Shown here one piece after another: positions 9,428-17,613 of a DNA stretch of 64,000 nucleotides. The DNA is from JANOBD01 sp031411495. GTDB lineage: Bacteria; Planctomycetota; Phycisphaerae; Tepidisphaerales; Tepidisphaeraceae. Numbering within the stretch: position 1 is the first letter of the stretch; each line of letters opens with the position of its first letter. The position numbers and the translations under genes were made by a program. The notes beneath the pieces were generated by a model that did no database searches, was not told the origin of the DNA, and saw only the letters and a program-made list of their open reading frames with translations. The stretch lies in assembly GCA_031411495.1 (NCBI GenBank), contig JANOBD010000187.1, positions 1-64,000 on the forward strand, read 5' to 3'.

Positions 9428-9554
9428 GGGGGATAATGCCGGCTACTAGCAATAGCTTCTCCCGGGTGACAGACTAACAACGATTTCTGAAGGTTCGAGT
9501 TCTATGTGAATAGATATTGCAATTGCCCCCGGGGCGGTGACACTTGATCGGCGA
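9428..9554. promoter_or_regulatory. divergent promoter region between STPK and ECF sigma gene
   Basis: About 110-127 bp separate two oppositely transcribed regulatory genes. An AT-richer stretch (about 9495-9525, TATGTGAATAGATATTG) stands out from the surrounding G+C. No exact promoter boxes can be assigned with confidence. Confidence 0.35.
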
Positions 9555-10145
9555 ATGTCTGAAGGCCCGGTGACGAATCCGACGATTTTCCTGAGGCTGC
9601 GCGCGACCGACGAAAGGCCCCGCGAAATCGCCTGGGCAGAGTTCCACGGTCGCTACACGCCGATCATCCGCCAGTTCGCATGGCGGCTGGGAATGCGCGA
9701 TTCCGACGCAGACGACGTCGTCCAGGACGTCATGATGGGGTTTTACTCCAAGTCGCCCACTTTCATTTACGACCCGGCGAAGGGGCGCTTTCGCGGTTAC
9801 CTGAAAACCTGCACCTATAACGCCGCCAACCGCCGCAGACAGGCGGCGATCCGCGCGGGCCGCTTGACGGGCGAGTCGGCGTTTCTGGACGATGTCGCCA
9901 TCGACCACATCTGGGAAGACCTCTGGGAAGCCGAACTGCTGCGCCAGGCGATCGCCGACGTCCGCGAGCAGATGGGGTCGACCAAGGCCTTCCAGGCCTT
10001 CGAGCAATACGTGATGTTTGAGAAGCCCGCCGAACTCGTCGCCGAGACGCTCGAGATGCACCTCAACAGCGTTTACCGCGCCAAGGAACAGGTCGTCCGC
10101 GCGCTGCAGCAGCGGCTTTCGGATCGGCGAATGGAAGAGGGGTGA
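9555..10145 (+). CDS. ECF-subfamily RNA polymerase sigma factor
   Basis: About 196 residues from ATG 9555; an in-frame GTG at 9537 would add six. Region 2 is seen as FHGRYTPIIRQFAWRLG, then DSDADDVVQDVMMGF, and FRGYLKTCTYNAANRRR. Region 4 is SVYRAKEQVVRALQQRL near the C-terminus. No anti-sigma gene is adjacent. Instead the gene is divergent from a Ser/Thr kinase, the arrangement described for planctomycete ECF groups associated with STPKs, so control by phosphorylation is plausible but unproven. The stop lies 22 bp from the converging histidine kinase gene. Confidence 0.88.
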   Translation: MSEGPVTNPTIFLRLRATDERPREIAWAEFHGRYTPIIRQFAWRLGMRDSDADDVVQDVMMGFYSKSPTFIYDPAKGRFRGYLKTCTYNAANRRRQAAIRAGRLTGESAFLDDVAIDHIWEDLWEAELLRQAIADVREQMGSTKAFQAFEQYVMFEKPAELVAETLEMHLNSVYRAKEQVVRALQQRLSDRRMEEG

Positions 10146-10167
10146 GGAAGCCCGAGAGGCTTGTGGC

Positions 10168-13100
10168 TCACGTCGCCTCTGGCGTGTGATCCGGCTCCCT
10201 GATGCGATCGGCTTCGACTTGCGCCGCCTCGCGACCCGTACCGATCATCGATGCGACGTCGCGCAGCACCGCGAGTAAATGGTCCGTCGGTCCACCCTTC
10301 GTGCAGTACGCGATCGCACCCGCTTCCATCATCGCGTGGGCCATGTCCTCGCGCTCGTGCATCGACAGGCCGATGATCTTGATGTCGGGAATTTCGCGGC
10401 TGAGCTGCGCGGCCACCTGAATCCCATTGAGCTTCGGCATGGTAATGTCGCAGAGCAGGATGTCGGGCTTCAGGGAATGCACCATTTCCACGGCCTCGAG
10501 CCCGTCGTTCGCCTGTCCGACCACTTCCACGAACGATTCCTGGCTGATGAGTGAGATCAATCCCTCGCGGAAGAGGCGATGGTCGTCTGCGACCAGCACG
10601 CGCACGGTCGGCACCTTGCGGGCGTGATCGACCGAACTGACGGTCACCCGATTCACCGGTCCGCGCCGCGCGACCGGGCTGGCCGTCGCGAAGGGAACGG
10701 AGATCGTCGTCGCCGTGCCGCTCTCGGCCGAACTGCGGATCCGCACGAGACCGCCCAGTAGCGCCAATCGTTCCTTGATGCTGAGCAACCCGAAGGACCC
10801 GTCCTGCCCGGAGGCAGTCTCGAGCTGGTTGGGGTCAAACCCCTTTCCGCGATCACGCACGGTCAGTTGCAGCAGCCCCTCGCGCGACATCGACACTTCG
10901 AGTTCGGCATGCGACGTCTGGGCGTGCTTCACCACGTTGAAGAGGAGTTCGCGGGCGCACTCAAACAGGATGGTGCGCATCTGTTCGTTTTCAGGTTCGC
11001 ATTCCGGGTCCATTGCAACGTTGACGTGTAGTTCGTGATCGCGCTCCATCTTCCGCGCAAGCCACTCCAGTGCCGCCTGCAGACCGCCATCGTGCAGTAC
11101 CGGCGGGCTCAGTTCGGTGGCGAGGTTGCGCGATGCGTCAATCGTCTCGGCGAGCAGTCCTTCGGCCTGCGTGATCGTTTCCAGAAGTGCCGGGTCGGAG
11201 ATTTTCCGGCGGATGATGCCGACCTTCAGTTTCGCGGCACTGACCAGTTGCTGGAAGTGATCGTGCAGCACTTGAGCCAGGCGCTTGCGCTCGCGGGATT
11301 CGGTTTCGGTGAGGTCGAGCGCGAGCGCCCGAAGCTGATCCGAGCGGAGCTGCAACTCCGCCGTGCGCTCGCGAATGCGATTCTCGAGCGACTCATTCAC
11401 CTGCCGCAGATTGGCCTCGGTCTGCCGGAGTGCTTCTTCGACGCGTTTCACCGGCGTGAGGTCGACGACAAAGGCGACGCCCTGGTCGTGCTTGCCCGGG
11501 TCGAGGTCCGCTGCCGCGATCATGACGTGAACGCGCGTGCCGTCCTTTCGGAAGAACTCCTTCTCAAACGGGCCACACTTCCCCTGGGAATAGATGTTTT
11601 TCCATTGTGCGTCGTCGGTCTCAAGCCATTCGGGGGGAGTGAGGGCGTGCGCAGTCAGACGGACATCGCGTTCCGACTCGTCGTACCCGAGGATCGATAG
11701 GAATGCCTCGTTCGGGTCGAACAGCTCGCGATCGGCGTTGTAATAGACGATTCCGACCAGGTTCGATTCGTAGAGTCGGCGGAAGCGCTGTTCGGCCCGT
11801 CGACGGCCGTCGATGTCGAGGTTCGTGCCGAACCACCGGATCACCTTGCCGCTCGCATCGTGAAGCGGAACCGCGCGCGTGTCGTGCCACCGGTATTCCC
11901 CTTCCTTGGAACGGATGCGGAACTCGATGACAAGCTTCGTACCGGTCCTGACCGATTCCTTCCACGACCGGACGAGCGACGCGCGATCCTCCGGGTGCAC
12001 GGATTCGAGCCAACCCCAATCCAGCAGTTCGGCAATCGACCGGCCGCTGTATTCGACCCACCCGGCATTGAGAAAGTCGCACACGCCTTCGGGTGTCGAC
12101 GACCAGGACATGAGCGGCATGCCTTCGATGAGCTGGCGGTAGTGACGCTCGCTGTCGGCGAGCTGCGATTCGGCGCGCTTTCGATCGCCGATGTCGACGC
12201 CGGATGCAATCAGGTTCGTGATGACGCCATTCTCATCGCGCATCGGATAGAGCATGAAATCAATGTGCACGAGCGCCCCGTTGGCGACGCGGAACATTAC
12301 GTCTTCCCGGACGACTTCGCCGCTGCGGGCGCGTTCGATGTATCGGTTCACCCGGTCACGCGACTCGTCGGAAAAGTCCCACCAGTAGGTCGAGGCGAAT
12401 GGCTTACCGACGACGTCCTCCGCACGGATATTGGCGGCACGCAGCGGCGCGTCATTGGCGCCCACCAGTACGCCGTCGGGTGTAAGCACGCTGACGAACG
12501 TGTAGAGGGCGTTGAGCACCCGGCGAAGCTGGCGCTCGTTGTCGGCAATGATTTCCTCGGCGCGCTTCCGTTCGGTCACATCGGTGTGCACGCCCAGCCA
12601 CTCGCGCACCACGCCACCCGCGTCGATGATCGGCACGGCGCGGGCGTGCATGTAGCGGAATTGTCCGTCGGCGCGGCGAAGTCGGTGATCCAGATCGAGC
12701 GATCGGTGATTCGCCATTGCCGCCGCCCACTGCTGCGCCGTCCGGGACCGGTCGTCGGGATGGACCGCATCGAGCCAGCCCCAGCCGCGCAGTTCCTCGA
12801 ACTTCTGGCCGGTGAAGACGCTCCACTCGAGCTGCGGCGTTTCGAACTCGCCGCTCGCGGGCGTGTTCCAGACGATCGCGCCGATCGCCTCGACCAGCGA
12901 CTTGTACCGCCCCTCGCTGATGGCGCGCGTGGATTGCGCCTGCCGATAGTCGCTCACGTCCCGCCAGTGAACGACGACGCTGTCGCCCATGCGGTGAGCG
13001 CGAACCTGCACTTCCCGGACCTTTCCGTCGCTGTTCGACTCGATCAACACTTCGCGATCGAGCCGCGCGCCGGTCTCCAGGACGTTCGTGTAGTCGGCGA

Positions 13101-13728
13101 AAAGGTTGTGCTGGAGATGGATCGGCGCCACCTGTGACACGCGCTTGCCGATGTGCGATTCACGCGAGTCCGGCCCCTGCCCGCTGAGCGCGGCGGCGGG
13201 AGCGTTGAGATACTCGATCAGGAAATCGTCAATGGCTCCGTTGGCGTTGCGCACCGGATGGAGCAGCAGGATCGGATCATCGATACTGTTGAGGCCGGCC
13301 TCGAGACGCAGATCGGAAAGCTGGCGTGCCCGATTACTGCGAATGAGCTCGCGCAGCGTCGAATCGTTCGTGAACTGGGCGTGCTTGAGCCGGTCGATGA
13401 CGTAACAGAAGGTGAAACCGACCAGCATGAACAGCGTGTACTGGAGGATGATCCCGACGTCGTTCATGACGAACTTATTCGTCAGGTAAACGATGAATAA
13501 GTATTGGCCCACCGCGCAGAGCAGCAGCGCCCACAGCGCGACAATATTGCTGAACAGGAATGCCGACAGCGCGATGACCAGCAGCGACAACTGAAACGCC
13601 GGTGGATGGTTCGGGGTTTCAATGACGTATTGGATGTAAAGCGAGAGTACGACCAGCCCGGCCGCATAGACAAAATGCAAAACGGGTGGCCGGCGGTTTC
13701 GAGTCTGAAACATCGCAGCCTGCGTCAT
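10168..13728 (-). CDS. membrane multi-PAS sensor histidine kinase with C-terminal receiver domain
   Basis: 1186 residues. The first 130 hold about four membrane helices. About five PAS/PAC domains follow (repeated RRADG, W.G.H.DVTERK signatures between about 150 and 770). A coiled coil leads to a HisKA_3 dimerisation domain with LAQVLHDHFQQL, His near 820, and an HATPase_c domain with DRGKGFD and GSFGLLSIKERL. After a linker, a full receiver domain (about 1041-1160) keeps ADDH, Asp in LLCDITMP (about 1092) and Lys in CTKGG. That receiver is NarL-like but has no HTH. It lies 98 bp downstream of the NarL-type regulator gene on the same strand and probably works with it. Confidence 0.92.
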   Translation of the reverse strand: MTQAAMFQTRNRRPPVLHFVYAAGLVVLSLYIQYVIETPNHPPAFQLSLLVIALSAFLFSNIVALWALLLCAVGQYLFIVYLTNKFVMNDVGIILQYTLFMLVGFTFCYVIDRLKHAQFTNDSTLRELIRSNRARQLSDLRLEAGLNSIDDPILLLHPVRNANGAIDDFLIEYLNAPAAALSGQGPDSRESHIGKRVSQVAPIHLQHNLFADYTNVLETGARLDREVLIESNSDGKVREVQVRAHRMGDSVVVHWRDVSDYRQAQSTRAISEGRYKSLVEAIGAIVWNTPASGEFETPQLEWSVFTGQKFEELRGWGWLDAVHPDDRSRTAQQWAAAMANHRSLDLDHRLRRADGQFRYMHARAVPIIDAGGVVREWLGVHTDVTERKRAEEIIADNERQLRRVLNALYTFVSVLTPDGVLVGANDAPLRAANIRAEDVVGKPFASTYWWDFSDESRDRVNRYIERARSGEVVREDVMFRVANGALVHIDFMLYPMRDENGVITNLIASGVDIGDRKRAESQLADSERHYRQLIEGMPLMSWSSTPEGVCDFLNAGWVEYSGRSIAELLDWGWLESVHPEDRASLVRSWKESVRTGTKLVIEFRIRSKEGEYRWHDTRAVPLHDASGKVIRWFGTNLDIDGRRRAEQRFRRLYESNLVGIVYYNADRELFDPNEAFLSILGYDESERDVRLTAHALTPPEWLETDDAQWKNIYSQGKCGPFEKEFFRKDGTRVHVMIAAADLDPGKHDQGVAFVVDLTPVKRVEEALRQTEANLRQVNESLENRIRERTAELQLRSDQLRALALDLTETESRERKRLAQVLHDHFQQLVSAAKLKVGIIRRKISDPALLETITQAEGLLAETIDASRNLATELSPPVLHDGGLQAALEWLARKMERDHELHVNVAMDPECEPENEQMRTILFECARELLFNVVKHAQTSHAELEVSMSREGLLQLTVRDRGKGFDPNQLETASGQDGSFGLLSIKERLALLGGLVRIRSSAESGTATTISVPFATASPVARRGPVNRVTVSSVDHARKVPTVRVLVADDHRLFREGLISLISQESFVEVVGQANDGLEAVEMVHSLKPDILLCDITMPKLNGIQVAAQLSREIPDIKIIGLSMHEREDMAHAMMEAGAIAYCTKGGPTDHLLAVLRDVASMIGTGREAAQVEADRIREPDHTPEAT

Positions 13729-13826
13729 TCAGGTAATGCCGATTGCCAAGTGCCCCTCACTGCGAGCGCTCGCGAACTCCAGTGCGGCGTCCGTTGGGGC
13801 GGCCAAAATGAGCGACAGTTGAGTCA

Positions 13827-14516
13827 TTACGACTGGCTGAGGCTCCACTCGATCGCGTAGCGAACCAACTCGGGTCCCGACTTGAGGCTCAGTTTCTGCT
13901 TCAAGTGCTCGCGATACGTTTCGATCGTCTTTACGCTCAGGCAGAGCTTGTCGGCAATCTGCGCGGTGGTCATTCCCTTGCCGATCAGCTGAAGGACTTC
14001 CAGCTCGCGGTCACTCAACTTCTCGATCGGGCTTTGGATCGGTTTCTCGCCGGCGCCGGCGCCGACGAGCTTGCCGAGCATGCGATCGGACATCGCCGGA
14101 CTCAGGTAGATCTTTCCGCGAAGAATCGTCTTGATGGCTTCGAGGAGTGTTTCGGGCGGATGCTGCTTCATCACATAACCCTTGGCGCCTGCGCGCAGCG
14201 CACGCTCCGCGTAGATCTGCTCGTCATGCATCGAGTAGGCGAGGATCGGCAGCGTGGGCCAGCGGTAGGTCAACTCTTTCATGAGTTCGACGCCGTTGTT
14301 GCCGTCGAGCGAAATGTCGACGACCACGAGCTCGGGTTTCAGTGACCCGACCGCGGCGTACGCTTCATGAAGCGTGCCCACTTCCCCGCATACCTCATAG
14401 ATCGCTTCGCCGTTAATCAGTTCGGCCACGCCACGACGAAGAACCGGATGGTCGTCGACCAGAAGGATCTTGGCTTTGCCGGTGGACGATTTTGTCGTAC
14501 TTGCTGTAGTTGTCAT
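13827..14516 (-). CDS. NarL/FixJ-type response regulator
   Basis: 229 residues. The receiver domain has Asp21/Asp22 (LLVDDHPV), phosphoacceptor Asp67 (VVVDISLDG) and a conserved Lys near 115 (GYVMKQ). A linker leads to a LuxR-type HTH (LSDRELEVLQLIGKG, then AQIADKLCLSVKTIETYR) at about 165-220. It should bind DNA when phosphorylated. The multi-PAS HisKA_3 kinase follows 98 bp downstream in the same direction, and that kinase class commonly partners NarL-type regulators. GGAGAAAC precedes the start. Confidence 0.93.
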   Translation of the reverse strand: MTTTASTTKSSTGKAKILLVDDHPVLRRGVAELINGEAIYEVCGEVGTLHEAYAAVGSLKPELVVVDISLDGNNGVELMKELTYRWPTLPILAYSMHDEQIYAERALRAGAKGYVMKQHPPETLLEAIKTILRGKIYLSPAMSDRMLGKLVGAGAGEKPIQSPIEKLSDRELEVLQLIGKGMTTAQIADKLCLSVKTIETYREHLKQKLSLKSGPELVRYAIEWSLSQS

Positions 14517-14733
14517 AAAGGTTTCTCCTGTACGCCTTAATTGTCCCCTACCCGACCCGTTTGTCGACCCTAGTTTCTCGAGGGAATCGTTCTATCGCGG
14601 CATTTCGGCGGCCCCTATCGGTGATTTCCCGAGTGGCGTGCAATTATGGGGGCGATAGTGTCGGTACAGACAAGCCGGGCGGAGATTCACGATGGAGTAG
14701 TGAATCCTGATGCCGACGAGAGTGTGGTTGGTT

Positions 14734-15201
14734 ATGGCAAATTATGTAACCTCACAGCATGTGGCAGACCTGCTGATGCGACTGGTCGACGCGTGTCGCG
14801 ATACGCAGTTTACCTTCGAGATCGCCGCGGGCGGAGTTCCCGAGCGGTTGCTCAAAGCCGAGCTCCTGCAATACTCCGGGCAGCGTCGGGAGTTCGTTGC
14901 CGACCTTCTCGCCGCACTGCGGGTGTTGGGTGACCGCATCGTCAGCCCGGGCTCGCTCGACGAGCCGCTGCGCCGGAACTCGAGCGCCCTGCGAGAGGCC
15001 GTTGAGAACCATGCCGTGGTTCCCATTCTTCTCGAATGCGAAAGGACCGAAGCCGACGCACAGTCCGCCTATCAGGAAGCCCTTTCCGAGTCGATCTCGC
15101 CTGCGTTGCATTCCCTGATTCAGTCACAACTCGCCGCCATCGGGCGTATTCACCATCGTCTGCGCCGTCTGCGCGCGAACGCCCGTTCCGAGCGGAACTA
15201 A
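14734..15201 (+). CDS. DUF2383/PA2169-family four-helix-bundle protein
   Basis: I prefer ATG 14734 (MANYVTSQHVADLL, 155 residues) over 14710 because the family begins close to this point. The helical pattern LLMRLVDACRDTQFTFEIAA, then REFVADLLAALRVLG and ILLECERTEADAQSAYQEAL matches the PA2169/DUF2383 family, ferritin-like bundles of unknown function. No metal-ligand set is obvious. It opens a same-strand run of small envelope or stress proteins up to the AI-2E permease gene. Confidence 0.8.
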   Translation: MANYVTSQHVADLLMRLVDACRDTQFTFEIAAGGVPERLLKAELLQYSGQRREFVADLLAALRVLGDRIVSPGSLDEPLRRNSSALREAVENHAVVPILLECERTEADAQSAYQEALSESISPALHSLIQSQLAAIGRIHHRLRRLRANARSERN

Positions 15202-15223
15202 TACACTTTTTCCGGAGACCGAT

Positions 15224-15556
15224 ATGAACCAGCCGAGCCTCAATGACGTGAAAGAAGAAACCCGAGAGCGCCTCTCGGCCGACCTCGAACAACTCAAGAG
15301 CAGCTTCGCGCAGCTCAAGAGCGATGTGGCACACCTGGTACGCACTTCCATGGGCGCGGGCAAGGCCAGTGCGACCGCCGTGAAAGGTCAGGCCGAATCG
15401 AAGGTCGGTGATGTGAAGGACAAGGTCCACGAGTTCGCCGATCGGGGCCAGAAGCAGATCGAAGAGCTTGGCGAAGTGCTGGGTGAACGACCGCTCACCA
15501 GCGCGCTGGTCGCGTTTGGCGTCGGCTTCATCATCGCCAAGATTCTCAGTCGCTGA
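15224..15556 (+). CDS. DUF883/ElaB-YqjD-like membrane-anchored protein
   Basis: 110 residues with GGAG six bases before ATG 15224. A long amphipathic, charged helix (about 5-85, rich in Lys, Glu and Gln) precedes one C-terminal membrane helix (TSALVAFGVGFIIAKILSR). This is the DUF883 arrangement of E. coli ElaB, YqjD and YgaM, which anchor ribosomes or other partners to the inner membrane in stationary phase. It sits directly before the YqjE-like gene, the same order as E. coli yqjD-yqjE. Confidence 0.82.
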   Translation: MNQPSLNDVKEETRERLSADLEQLKSSFAQLKSDVAHLVRTSMGAGKASATAVKGQAESKVGDVKDKVHEFADRGQKQIEELGEVLGERPLTSALVAFGVGFIIAKILSR

Positions 15557-15588
15557 TTGTGCTGTCTCATATAAACAGGGAAGCCGAT

Positions 15589-15867
15589 ATGGAAACGATC
15601 TCTCGCCTGATGGTTGCATCGACCGATCTGATCGAGGCCGAAGGTCGCGCGCTGAAGGGTCACGCCGCCCGGTTCCTGTTTGCCATCGGCCTCGGTGGAT
15701 TGGCACTCGCGTTGATCCTCGTGGGTGTCATGTTCCTCCTGTACGGCGGGTTTGTGCTGCTCGCGCGATATCTGGAGAACTTCGGTGCGGCATTCGTCTT
15801 CGGAATTGTCGCCATCGGCCTTGCGGGCGCGGCGTTGTTGATCGCCCGCAAGACGCTCCGCAAATAA
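15589..15867 (+). CDS. phage holin-X/DUF1469 (YqjE-like) membrane protein
   Basis: 92 residues from ATG 15589, which has AGGGAAG upstream; the upstream in-frame ATG at 15559 lacks support. Two membrane helices (LFAIGLGGLALALILVGVMF and FGAAFVFGIVAIGLAGAALL) follow an N-terminal amphipathic segment and precede a basic tail. The pattern matches DUF1469, annotated as a holin superfamily but present in chromosomes as envelope proteins. It follows the DUF883 gene as in the E. coli yqjDEK cluster. Confidence 0.78.
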   Translation: METISRLMVASTDLIEAEGRALKGHAARFLFAIGLGGLALALILVGVMFLLYGGFVLLARYLENFGAAFVFGIVAIGLAGAALLIARKTLRK

Positions 15868-15897
15868 GGATGCCCGAAGAGTCGAGGAATTGAGCCC

Positions 15898-16284
15898 ATG
15901 TCCACATCAACCCCATTTCCCCGGGATCCGGCCGCCGATCCTCTGACCCGGCATGAGAAGCTGTCGGTTGCGGAGGCTAAACAGCGTCTCGCGGACGTCA
16001 TTCATTCGATCGACCCGCTTCGCCCCGTCAAGGAGCATCCCTACGTCGTCATCGGCGCTGCGGCGACGATCGGCGTGGTGCTCGGCAGCAGCGGCAAGGC
16101 GGTGTCGGGTCTCGGATCTTTCACCGCGAGTCTCACCCGCCTCCTCAAGCCACTCAGCGGCATCGTCGCGCAAGTCGTTGCCGCGAAAGTCGCCGCAGAG
16201 ACCGTGAAGCCCGACGACGATCAACCTTCCCATTCCGATGCCGCGACCGTTCCAGACGCCTACGAGCAATCGACACCCACATGA
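15898..16284 (+). CDS. hypothetical small membrane-associated protein
   Basis: 128 residues, not assigned to a family. The middle holds one moderately hydrophobic segment (HPYVVIGAAATIGVVLGSSG), followed by an alanine- and valine-rich stretch and an acidic, Pro/Ser-rich tail. The position fits a third YqjK/DUF3618-like member of the yqjDEK type cluster. Its stop overlaps the start of the AI-2E permease gene by four bases, so the two are probably co-translated. Confidence 0.68.
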   Translation: MSTSTPFPRDPAADPLTRHEKLSVAEAKQRLADVIHSIDPLRPVKEHPYVVIGAAATIGVVLGSSGKAVSGLGSFTASLTRLLKPLSGIVAQVVAAKVAAETVKPDDDQPSHSDAATVPDAYEQSTPT

Positions 16285-17537
16285 GCGCACCGAAAATACC
16301 GCAGGAAAGTTCTTCCACGCAAACGCGCGCCGCAAGGCTTTCCCGCGTTCAATATTTCGCAGCAGGCGTGCTATTGGTCGGGGTCCTGTATTGGACTCGC
16401 GATTTGCTCGTGCCGATGGCGCTGGCGATCCTGATTTCGTTTCTCCTGGCGCCGCTCGTCGACAAGCTCCGCCGCGCGCGACTCCCCAAGGCGGTAGCGG
16501 TGTCGCTCGTTACCGTGTCCGCGACGGCCCTGGTCGTCACGTTGATCGGCCTGTTCAGTGCGCAGGTATTGGACCTGATGACTGAGCTTCCTTCTTACAA
16601 AAAGAATTTGCTGACGAAACTCGATTCCCTTCGTTCTTCTGCCAATCAGCCGTTTGCCGAGGTCAGCAAGACGATCGAAGACATTCAAACGCACATCACA
16701 ACCCAGCCCACTGGGCTCGACGTCCCTGGCAAAGGAACGCCGGCGAGTCCTGTGACCGCAACGCTGGTCGAGTCGCAACCGACGATCGTGACGATCGCGA
16801 AGACGCTGATCGACAAGTTTCTCGCACCGCTCGCCGTTGCGGGCATGGTCTTCGTGCTCGTCTTCTTCTTCCTGCTCGAGAGCGATATTGCGCTGGTCCG
16901 GCTGCGCTATCTCATTCGCCGACTGCATCTGGGCATCACGGATGAAACCATCGATGACACGATGAAGCGGCTGGGGACTTATCTGCGCATGCAGTTGATC
17001 GTGAACCTTTCCTATGGTGCGATGGTCACGTTTGCGATGTGGGCCTTCGGCGTGCCGAACTTCGCGCTGTGGGGAATGTCGGCGGCGCTGCTTCGCTATG
17101 TGCCATATATCGGTCCGCTCCTCGCGGCTGCGTTGCCGATCATGCTTTCGATCGCCTATTTCCCCGGGTGGAGTCGCCCGATGTGGATCACCCTCTGCTT
17201 CCTGGGCGCCGAGACGATCACCAACGGCTTGCTGGAACCTTGGCTCTATGGAACCAGCACGGGCGTCTCGAGCCTGGGAGTCGTCATCGCGGCGTTCTTC
17301 TGGTACTGGCTTTGGGGTCCGATCGGGATGATTCTCGCGATGCCGATGACGATCTGCATTGTCGTCGTCGGGAAGCAGATCCCGATGCTCGCACCGTTTG
17401 CGTATCTGCTGAGCGGTGATGCCAAATCGCGCCGGAAGTTCGAAGCGACCCAGGAACCCCCGGAACCAACGCTTTTTGACCCGCCAAAACCGCTCGACAC
17501 GGCGTCTCCCGCCGCGAGCGTCACTCCAACAGCCTGA
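16281..17537 (+). CDS. AI-2E transporter family (PerM/YdiK-like) membrane protein
   Basis: 418 residues with the family layout. N-terminal helices (QYFAAGVLLVGVLYWTRDLL, AVAVSLVTVSATALVVTLIG) are followed by a long hydrophilic loop at about 100-170 and a C-terminal helix bundle including the conserved PYIGPLLAA motif. The family includes E. coli TqsA, YdiK and PerM and some Na+/H+ antiporters, so transport of autoinducer-2 should not be assumed. The Pro-rich tail is dispensable-looking. It is coupled to the upstream gene through ATGA. Confidence 0.88.
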   Translation: MSAPKIPQESSSTQTRAARLSRVQYFAAGVLLVGVLYWTRDLLVPMALAILISFLLAPLVDKLRRARLPKAVAVSLVTVSATALVVTLIGLFSAQVLDLMTELPSYKKNLLTKLDSLRSSANQPFAEVSKTIEDIQTHITTQPTGLDVPGKGTPASPVTATLVESQPTIVTIAKTLIDKFLAPLAVAGMVFVLVFFFLLESDIALVRLRYLIRRLHLGITDETIDDTMKRLGTYLRMQLIVNLSYGAMVTFAMWAFGVPNFALWGMSAALLRYVPYIGPLLAAALPIMLSIAYFPGWSRPMWITLCFLGAETITNGLLEPWLYGTSTGVSSLGVVIAAFFWYWLWGPIGMILAMPMTICIVVVGKQIPMLAPFAYLLSGDAKSRRKFEATQEPPEPTLFDPPKPLDTASPAASVTPTA

Positions 17538-17613
17538 TAATTGTTGTTCTTTGCCCACCGCTTCCGGAAAAGCCTGATATGGACACGGAATCGAGGGATC
17601 CTATGGTCACCGC

